Assembly: GCA_016781635.1 (NCBI GenBank)
Contig: JADDPY010000525.1
Location: forward strand, 1 to 9,863
Length of the DNA stretch: 9,863 nucleotides
Source of the DNA: Rubrobacter sp.
GTDB taxonomy: Bacteria > Actinomycetota > Rubrobacteria > Rubrobacterales > Rubrobacteraceae
Direction of reading: 5' to 3'
In this document: positions 5,407 through 9,863 of the stretch, one piece after another
Numbering within the stretch: position 1 is the first letter of the stretch
Layout of the letters: each line of letters begins with the position of its first letter
Program-made: the position numbers and the translations under genes
The notes under the pieces: generated by a model
The model's database searches: none
Told to the model about the DNA's origin: nothing
The model's input: only the letters and a program-made list of their open reading frames with translations

Positions 5407-6810
5407 TTAGTAGGACTCCTCCGGGACCTGTCGTCTCTCCTCTCCCGTCGCGAAGATCTTTCCGGGGTTCATGATCCCGTTCGGGTCCGCGAGCCGCTTT
5501 ATTCCGAGCATGAACGCCAACGAGTCGCCGTGTTCTTTTTCGAGGTGGCGCATCTTGCCGGAGCCCACGCCGTGCTCGCCGGTCGAGGTGCCGCCGCGCG
5601 CGAGGGCGTAGTCGACGATCTCGGAGTTCACCTCCTCGGCGACCTTCAGTTCCTCCCCATCATCCCGGTCCACGGGGAAAACCGCGTGGTAGTTGCCGTC
5701 ACCGACGTGGCCGAGGATCGCGCCGTCTAGGCCGCGCGAGGCTATGGCGTCACGGGCATGGCGCAGGGCGTCCGGGAGGTCGGAGATCGGGACGCACACG
5801 TCGGTAGCCATCGGGCTCTTCTCCGGATGTAGATTCTGGATGGCGAGGCCCGCCTCGTGCCGGGCCTCCCAGAGCTTCTCCCGTGCCGCCTCGTCCTCCT
5901 CGAACTCGAAGACGGAAGAACCGTTGGCGCGAGCTATCTCCCGCGCCTTCGCCACGTCCTCCTCGACGCTCTTCTCGCTCCCGCCGAACTCCAGGAAGAG
6001 GGTCGGCTCGACCGCATAGCGCGTACCCTTGTAGGCGTTCACGGCCTCTATCGTGCGGGCGTCCACGAGCTCGACGCGTCCGATCCTCATGCCGCTTCGA
6101 ATGGTGGCGACCGCCGACCTCGCCGCTTCTTCGATGCCGGGGAAGACCGCCCGCGCGGCGAGGATGCGCTCCGGGATCGGGTAGAGGCGCAAAACTATCT
6201 CCGTAAACACGCCCAACGTCCCCTCGGAGCCGACGAAGAGCCCGGTGAGCCCGTAACCTGCCGAGGACTTCATCGCCAGCCCCCCGGTCTTCATCACGCC
6301 CCCACCGGGGAACGCCACCTCGAGCCCGAGAACCTGATCCCGCATGACCCCATACCTCACCGCGTTCGTCCCGCTCGCGTTGGTCCCGGCCATCCCGCCG
6401 ATGGTAGCGTCCCAGCCGGGATCGACCGGGAAGAGGAGCCCATGTTCCTTCAACGCCGCGTTGAGCTTCCCGTGTGTCACCCCCGGCTGGACCCTCGCTA
6501 CGAAATCTTCGGGACGAACCTCCAGGATCTCGTCCATCCCGTTCATGTCCAGGCTGATGCCGCCCCGGACAGGGATAGTGTGCCCCTCCAGGCTGCTCCC
6601 CTGCCCGAAGGGGACCACCGGAACGCCGCGTTCGTCGGCGAAGCGCAGGAGATCCAGGACCTCCTCCCGGCTGCGGGGCGAAACGACCGCGTCGGGCAGG
6701 TGTGGTGCGTGGTAGGTGAAGAAGCCTCCACCGTGGCGCTTCAGCTCCTCCTCTCCGGTATCGACGCGGCCCTCCGGGAGGGCCTTCCTCAGCTCCGGGA
6801 GGAGGTCCAT
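5407..6810 (-). CDS. FAD-linked D-2-hydroxyacid dehydrogenase (D-lactate dehydrogenase LDHD/GlcD-like family)
   Basis: A 467-residue flavoprotein of the PCMH/VAO fold, the normal length for LDHD/Dld-type enzymes, which oxidise D-lactate or related D-2-hydroxyacids to 2-oxoacids and pass electrons to a carrier. Seen in order: FAD-binding loop PFGQGSSLEGHT at 67-78; VDPGWDATIGGMAGTNASG at 129-147 followed by TNAVRYG; GLFVGSEGTLG at 190-200; GHVGDGNYH at 367-375 with metal-ligand histidines 368 and 375; GGTSTGEHGVG at 406-416 with Glu412 and catalytic His413; and the C-terminal DPNGIMNPGKIF. All key residues are intact. ATG 6810 lies four bases after the FAH-family stop, so the two are cotranscribed, though no strong ribosome-binding site is seen. 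It converges with the PaaI-type gene with four bases between stops. Substrate could also be D-2-hydroxyglutarate or glycolate. Confidence 0.92.
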   Translation of the reverse strand: MDLLPELRKALPEGRVDTGEEELKRHGGGFFTYHAPHLPDAVVSPRSREEVLDLLRFADERGVPVVPFGQGSSLEGHTIPVRGGISLDMNGMDEILEVRPEDFVARVQPGVTHGKLNAALKEHGLLFPVDPGWDATIGGMAGTNASGTNAVRYGVMRDQVLGLEVAFPGGGVMKTGGLAMKSSAGYGLTGLFVGSEGTLGVFTEIVLRLYPIPERILAARAVFPGIEEAARSAVATIRSGMRIGRVELVDARTIEAVNAYKGTRYAVEPTLFLEFGGSEKSVEEDVAKAREIARANGSSVFEFEEDEAAREKLWEARHEAGLAIQNLHPEKSPMATDVCVPISDLPDALRHARDAIASRGLDGAILGHVGDGNYHAVFPVDRDDGEELKVAEEVNSEIVDYALARGGTSTGEHGVGSGKMRHLEKEHGDSLAFMLGIKRLADPNGIMNPGKIFATGEERRQVPEESY

Positions 6811-6814
6811 GGGG

Positions 6815-7645
6815 CTACCCGGCCTCGACGGGGTTCGTGAGGCTCCCGAGCCCCTCGACCTCGACGGTTACCTCGTCGCCGGGCTTTAGAAAGACCTGCG
6901 GGTCGCGGGCCGCGCCGACGCCGGGCGGGGTACCGGTCGTGATGATGTCGCCCGGCAAGAGCGTCATGCCCTGGCTGAGAAAGGAGATCAGCTCGGCGAC
7001 CGAGAAGATCATCTTCGCCGTCGTCCCATCCTGCATGACCTCGCCGTTGAGGATGCACCGGAGGCCCAGGGCCTGCGGGTCGGGAACCTCGTCGCGCGTG
7101 GCGATGTACGGCCCTACGGGGCAAAAAGTATCTATGGACTTGCTCCGCGTCCACTGACCACCCTCGGAGAACTGGAGGTCGCGGCTCGAGACGTCGTTGC
7201 AGTTCGTGTACCCGAAGACGTAGTCGAGCGCCTCCGCCTCGGAGACGTTCTTCGCCGCCCGCCCTATGACCACCGCGAGCTCGACCTCGTAGTCGGCCTT
7301 TTGGGTGATGGACGGGATGCGGATGGCGTCGCCCTGCCCGACCAGCGTGTTCGCGTACTTGGCGAATACGATGGGCTTTTCGGGGATGTCGGCGCCCGTC
7401 TCGGCCGCGTGGTCGGAGTAGTTGAGGCCGATGCCGATGATCTTCTGCGGGTTCAGAACCGGCGCGTGGATGCGTGCCGACTCCAACGCCACCGCCTCGC
7501 CGCCCGGCACCCTTTCGGCGTCCCGTCCGTGCTCGATGATCTCCATCATCGTCGTGCCGGGGCCGCCAACCGGGCGGATCTCCCCGTCCTCCATAGCCCC
7601 CACCTGCGGCGCGCCGCCGTTCGTCGAGTACGTGACCAGCTTCAA
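6815..7645 (-). CDS. Fumarylacetoacetate hydrolase-family enzyme
   Basis: A 276-residue FAH-fold enzyme; family members cleave or isomerise 2,4-dioxo or 2-oxoacid compounds using a divalent metal. Visible: short N-terminal domain [25 protein letters not shown] at 71-84, with His79 and Glu82 in the H-x-x-E arrangement of FAHD1-type enzymes; [13 protein letters not shown] at 91-103; metal ligands Glu120 and Glu122 ([11 protein letters not shown]) and Asp151 (NDVSSRD); and the late [13 protein letters not shown] loop. I chose TTG 7645 because AAGGGGAG lies five bases upstream and MKLVTY is the usual family beginning; a longer open frame to 7747 runs back into the pdxH gene. It is coupled to the downstream flavoprotein dehydrogenase (four-base gap). 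Possible activities are acylpyruvate hydrolysis, oxaloacetate decarboxylation, or an aromatic-degradation isomerase or hydrolase; sequence alone does not decide. Confidence 0.92.
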   Translation of the reverse strand: MKLVTYSTNGGAPQVGAMEDGEIRPVGGPGTTMMEIIEHGRDAERVPGGEAVALESARIHAPVLNPQKIIGIGLNYSDHAAETGADIPEKPIVFAKYANTLVGQGDAIRIPSITQKADYEVELAVVIGRAAKNVSEAEALDYVFGYTNCNDVSSRDLQFSEGGQWTRSKSIDTFCPVGPYIATRDEVPDPQALGLRCILNGEVMQDGTTAKMIFSVAELISFLSQGMTLLPGDIITTGTPPGVGAARDPQVFLKPGDEVTVEVEGLGSLTNPVEAG

Positions 7646-7650
7646 AACAT

Positions 7651-7658
7651 CTCCCCTT
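7651..7658 (-). promoter_or_regulatory. Ribosome-binding site that sets the FAH-family TTG start
   Basis: AAGGGGAG on the - strand, followed by ATGTT and then TTG at 7645. The ATG within this spacing is out of frame and meets TGA after two codons, so it is not the start. Confidence 0.7.
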
Positions 7659-7686
7659 CCACGGCTAACATGACCTAATCGGCGCC

Positions 7687-7695
7687 ATCTTAGCA
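7687..7695 (-). promoter_or_regulatory. Predicted extended -10 promoter for the FAH-dehydrogenase pair
   Basis: The - strand reads TGC-TAAGAT, an extended -10 box. It lies in the 74-base gap between pdxH and the FAH-family gene and would give a leader of about 35 bases. No convincing -35 is seen. The same TGCTA core occurs in both predicted promoters around 4865-4911. Confidence 0.4.
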
Positions 7696-7719
7696 GGGGG
7701 ATAGGGCCTCCCGCCGACC

Positions 7720-8358
7720 CTACGGCTGGAGGCGGACGACCTTCCACCCATCTGACACGCGACGATATAGGAGCCGGTCGTGCAACCGGTTCTCTCGCCC
7801 CTGCCAGAACTCGACGACCTCCGGTTCGACCCGGTAGCCGCCCCAGAACGGTGGGCGGGGGACTTCCTGGCCCTCGTGCTCCGCTTCCAGGCCGTGCAAC
7901 CGCTCCTCAAGAGCTTCCCTACTCGTCACCTCGCGGCTCTGAGCGCTCACCCATGCTCCGAGCCGGCTACCCCTGGGGCGGCTCTCGTAGTAGGCGTCAG
8001 ACTCCTCACCGGGGACGCGGCTCGCCCGGCCTTCTATGCGCACCTGCCGCTCCAGCTCGCCCCAGTAGAAGACGAGCGCGCAGGGGGGATTCTCCCCCAA
8101 CTCGCGACCCTTGCGTCCCTCGTAGTTCGTGTAGAAGACGAAGCCGCGCTCGTCGAATCCTTTGAGGAGTACGACGCGCGCCGAAGGCCTGCCGTCCGGC
8201 GTCGCGGTGGCGACGGTCATGGCGTTGGGCTCGTGGAGGCCTGCCGCAAGCGCCTCGTCAAACCAACGCCGGAACTGGTCCATCGGGCCGGGGGCGAGTT
8301 CCGCTTCCCGAAGGCCGGCTCTCGTGTACTCCTTGCGGAGCCCCTGGAGGTCGGGCAA
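7720..8358 (-). CDS. pdxH: Pyridoxamine 5'-phosphate oxidase
   Basis: FMN-dependent oxidase that converts pyridoxamine or pyridoxine 5'-phosphate to pyridoxal 5'-phosphate, the final or salvage step of vitamin B6 synthesis, in the cytoplasm. The 212-residue length is typical. Seen: the N-terminal [30 protein letters not shown] at 44-63; the FMN-phosphate contact [16 protein letters not shown] at 75-84; [17 protein letters not shown]; and the C-terminal PdxH signature [14 protein letters not shown] at 182-195, followed by the final WKVVRL. I chose TTG 8358, four bases after the DUF427 stop. It gives [11 protein letters not shown], the usual family start, whereas the longer open frame to 8481 overlaps the DUF427 gene. 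The ribosome-binding sequence is weak (TAGG), so translation is likely coupled to DUF427. Confidence 0.95.
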   Translation of the reverse strand: MPDLQGLRKEYTRAGLREAELAPGPMDQFRRWFDEALAAGLHEPNAMTVATATPDGRPSARVVLLKGFDERGFVFYTNYEGRKGRELGENPPCALVFYWGELERQVRIEGRASRVPGEESDAYYESRPRGSRLGAWVSAQSREVTSREALEERLHGLEAEHEGQEVPRPPFWGGYRVEPEVVEFWQGRENRLHDRLLYRRVSDGWKVVRLQP

Positions 8359-8362
8359 GCGC

Positions 8363-8857
8363 CTACCAGCCCCGGGTGCCCGCAGCACCCTTGAACGGGC
8401 CGACGATCTCAGGGGTAACCCAACCGCCGTAAAAGTCCCCCTCCTGCGCCTCGACCTTCTCCCCCCCGACCCAGCAGGCATCCATCCTCGACGGGTAAAA
8501 CGCGACGTAGCCCTTGAGGCTCCGATATGCTGGCACGGGGTCCGGGTAGAACCACGCGGCCCGCTCCTCCGTCTTCCCCTCGACCGAGACGTCGTAGTAG
8601 CGGGCCGCCCCCTTCCACTCGCAGAAGGACGTCCCGTCCGCGAGGGTGAGGTGCTCCATACGTATATCCTCCGGCGGGATGTAGTAGACGGGCGGGTGGC
8701 TCGTCTCCAGAACGCGCTTCGCGCGCGTCGTGTACGCGAGGGTCACCTCGTTGAACACGACCTTGACCTTCTTCTCCACGTCCTCCAGCCTCGGGGGGCG
8801 CGGGTAGTCCCAGACGGACTCCTGCCCCGGGCCGGGCTCTACGCGCTGACGGGCCAC
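8363..8857 (-). CDS. DUF427 (PF04248) family protein
   Basis: A 164-residue member of DUF427, a family whose biochemical role is not established to my knowledge. It shows the full conserved set: [10 protein letters not shown] at 13-22, [18 protein letters not shown] at 50-67, FCEWKG at 78-83, AWFYPDP at 101-107, FYPSRMDAC at 120-128, and [18 protein letters not shown] at 140-157 before the GTRGW end. GTG 8857 is preceded by GGAGGAGGT at six bases, which decides the start; the longer open frame to 8968 runs through the promoter. It is the first gene of a pair with pdxH (four-base gap), read from a consensus TATAAT promoter. The tie to B6 or flavin metabolism is inference from that pairing alone. 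Confidence 0.93.
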   Translation of the reverse strand: MARQRVEPGPGQESVWDYPRPPRLEDVEKKVKVVFNEVTLAYTTRAKRVLETSHPPVYYIPPEDIRMEHLTLADGTSFCEWKGAARYYDVSVEGKTEERAAWFYPDPVPAYRSLKGYVAFYPSRMDACWVGGEKVEAQEGDFYGGWVTPEIVGPFKGAAGTRGW

Positions 8858-8863
8858 GGTACG

Positions 8864-8872
8864 ACCTCCTCC
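8864..8872 (-). promoter_or_regulatory. Strong ribosome-binding site setting the DUF427 GTG start
   Basis: GGAGGAGGT on the - strand, six bases before GTG at 8857. It is the strongest Shine-Dalgarno sequence in the window. Confidence 0.8.
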
Positions 8873-8896
8873 AGGAATAGCTCCATCGATAGGCGG

Positions 8897-8923
8897 ATTA
8901 TACGAATACGGGCCGGGTGTGAA
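8897..8923 (-). promoter_or_regulatory. Sigma-70-type promoter for DUF427-pdxH
   Basis: A perfect TATAAT (- strand, 8897-8902) lies 15 bases downstream of TTCACA (8918-8923, five of six bases of TTGACA). The spacer is a little shorter than the usual 16-18. Transcription would begin near 8889, giving a leader of about 32 bases containing the strong ribosome-binding site. This is the only full consensus -10 found in the window. Confidence 0.65.
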
Positions 8924-8999
8924 GTTCGAGCCCTTACGGGGGACACCCGGGATCGGAGTCCGGCTCACCTCTCGGCAAGCCCGTCTCGCGGCTGAATGG

Positions 9000-9809
9000 C
9001 TATCCCGGTGATGATCCGTTACCGTCGTGCTCGGCGATGAAGGCGTCGATCATGGCGCGGGCGATGCTCACCCTTGGAGGCAGGTCAGGCAAGGCGTCGA
9101 CGCGGTACCAACCGGCGGCCTCTATCTCCTCGGCCTGCGGCTCGATCTCCCCTCCCGCGTAGTCGGCCGTAAAGCCGATCATCAACGAGTGCGGGAACGG
9201 CCACGGCTGGCTCCCGAAGTACCGGACGTTCTCGACCTCGACCCCGACCTCCTCCAGAACCTCGCGGCTTATGGTCTCCTCTATAGACTCCCCGGGCTCG
9301 ACGAATCCTGCGAGCACGCTATACATCCCCTCGGGGAAGCCGGGTGAGCGGGCGAGCAGGAGCTCTTCTCCGCGCCTGACGAGCATGATCGCCGCCGGGC
9401 TCAAACGCGGATGGTAGACAGTTCCGCACCGCGTACACTTCTTCGAGAGCTTATCCGGCCCCGGGGCCATCTTTGCCGAGCATCGACCGCAGAACTGATG
9501 CGTCCGGTCGAAGTCCACGATTTGAACGGCCCGTCCGGCCATCCTGAACAGGTCCTCGCCGATGCTCGCGAACAGCCCACGAAGGTCCCGGAAGACCATC
9601 CCCTCGGGTGGATCGGCGTCAGAATCCAGGTCCACGACGTAACACTCCCGCCCCCCCAGGGAACCTACCATCTTGTAGGGGTAGGCGTCGAGATCCAACT
9701 CGTCCAGGGAATCCGCTTCGGGGACGCGGACCGGATCCTCCTCGCGGACCAGCAACGCGTTAGCGCGGAAGGCGAACCAGTAGGCTGGCTCGGCCCCTTT
9801 CTCGTACAT
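9000..9809 (-). CDS. nudC: NAD(H) pyrophosphatase, NudC type (Zn-ribbon Nudix hydrolase)
   Basis: A 269-residue NudC-type Nudix hydrolase that splits NADH/NAD+ into NMN(H) and AMP and, in characterised homologues, removes NAD caps from RNA. Seen: an N-terminal domain of about 100 residues; a zinc ribbon with Cys107, Cys110, Cys125 and Cys128 (CGRC...CTRC); the full Nudix box starting at Gly168 (GFVEPGE..., then REVLEEVGV at 182-190; G-x5-E-x7-REU-x-EE-x-GU); and SQPWPFPHS at 200-208, the NADH-pyrophosphatase signature that separates NudC from other Nudix enzymes. ATG 9809 is two bases after the stop of the preceding - strand frame, suggesting cotranscription. The downstream spacer of 142 bases holds the DUF427 promoter; no clear terminator is seen there. 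All catalytic residues are intact. Confidence 0.95.
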   Translation of the reverse strand: MYEKGAEPAYWFAFRANALLVREEDPVRVPEADSLDELDLDAYPYKMVGSLGGRECYVVDLDSDADPPEGMVFRDLRGLFASIGEDLFRMAGRAVQIVDFDRTHQFCGRCSAKMAPGPDKLSKKCTRCGTVYHPRLSPAAIMLVRRGEELLLARSPGFPEGMYSVLAGFVEPGESIEETISREVLEEVGVEVENVRYFGSQPWPFPHSLMIGFTADYAGGEIEPQAEEIEAAGWYRVDALPDLPPRVSIARAMIDAFIAEHDGNGSSPG

Positions 9810-9811
9810 AT

Positions 9812-9863
9812 CTAGGCACGCCCGTCGCGCTGCCGCAGGCAGTTCGCGAGGTACTCGGCCGGG
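9812..9863 (-). CDS. Last codons of an upstream gene (5' part outside window)
   Basis: On the - strand a frame open to the window edge reads PAEYLANCLRQRDGRA and ends at TAG (9812-9814), two bases before the nudC ATG. The residue composition and tight spacing look like the C-terminus of a cotranscribed gene. Sixteen codons are too few to identify a family, and chance openness cannot be excluded. The nudC frame is itself also open upstream of its ATG to the edge. Confidence 0.4.
   Translation of the reverse strand, partial: PAEYLANCLRQRDGRA

Noticed and set aside
7646..7719. Search for a pdxH terminator in the spacer before the FAH-family gene
   Set aside because: No stable hairpin followed by T residues was found; only the predicted promoter and ribosome-binding site are supported there.
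8359..8481. N-terminal extension of PdxH by 41 residues
   Set aside because: It overlaps the DUF427 gene in another frame, is Arg/Gly-rich, and is absent from typical PdxH proteins.
8858..8968. N-terminal extension of the DUF427 protein by 37 residues
   Set aside because: It would run through the TATAAT promoter and the strong ribosome-binding site, and the family begins at about the GTG 8857 residue.
8924..8999. tRNA-like impression on the - strand (GAGAGGTGAGCCGG... then GGGCTCGAAC)
   Set aside because: The T-loop does not match TTCRANY with a five-base stem, no acceptor stem pairs up, and the anticodon arm is only a four-base CCGG self-complement.

Overview
This high-GC window carries eleven readable genes on nearly fully used DNA, with no RNA genes, insertion sequences or CRISPR arrays visible. 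The GC bias, compact operons, very frequent TTG/GTG starts and gene content (acyl-CoA mutase pair, DUF427, actinobacterial-type PdxH and NudC) suggest a high-GC actinobacterium, possibly Rubrobacter-like. That assignment is inference from style, not from a marker gene.

Layout: (1) 2-499, + strand, the C-terminal part of a membrane protein that enters from the left, probably a glycosyltransferase-like or DUF2723-like protein. (2) 528-4819, - strand, a five-gene cluster read right to left: a two-subunit B12-dependent acyl-CoA mutase (catalytic large subunit, then separate cobalamin-binding small subunit), an enoyl-CoA hydratase, a YbgC-type hotdog thioesterase and a GNAT acetyltransferase. (3) 4920-5402, + strand, a PaaI-type hotdog thioesterase divergent from the mutase. 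(4) 5407-7645, - strand, an FAH-family hydrolase followed by an LDHD-type FAD-linked D-2-hydroxyacid dehydrogenase. (5) 7720-8857, - strand, a DUF427 protein followed by pyridoxamine 5'-phosphate oxidase. (6) 9000-9809, - strand, NudC NAD(H) pyrophosphatase, preceded by the last codons of another - strand gene.

The central region looks like acyl-CoA metabolism. The mutase would normally be labelled methylmalonyl-CoA mutase, but its two substrate-selecting positions are Phe and Gln (isobutyryl-CoA mutase type) rather than Tyr and Arg. With its 548-residue and 132-residue subunits it matches the IcmA/IcmB architecture. A plausible route is isobutyryl-CoA (from valine) to butyryl-CoA, then beta-oxidation with the adjacent hydratase, with the thioesterases controlling CoA ester pools. 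This pathway is inference.

The most unusual non-coding features are two degenerate inverted-repeat elements in the spacers on either side of the mutase small-subunit gene. Both end next to the same ribosome-binding block. The shared promoter region between the mutase and the PaaI gene also carries a symmetric TAGCACA/TGTGCTA pair overlapping both predicted -10 boxes.
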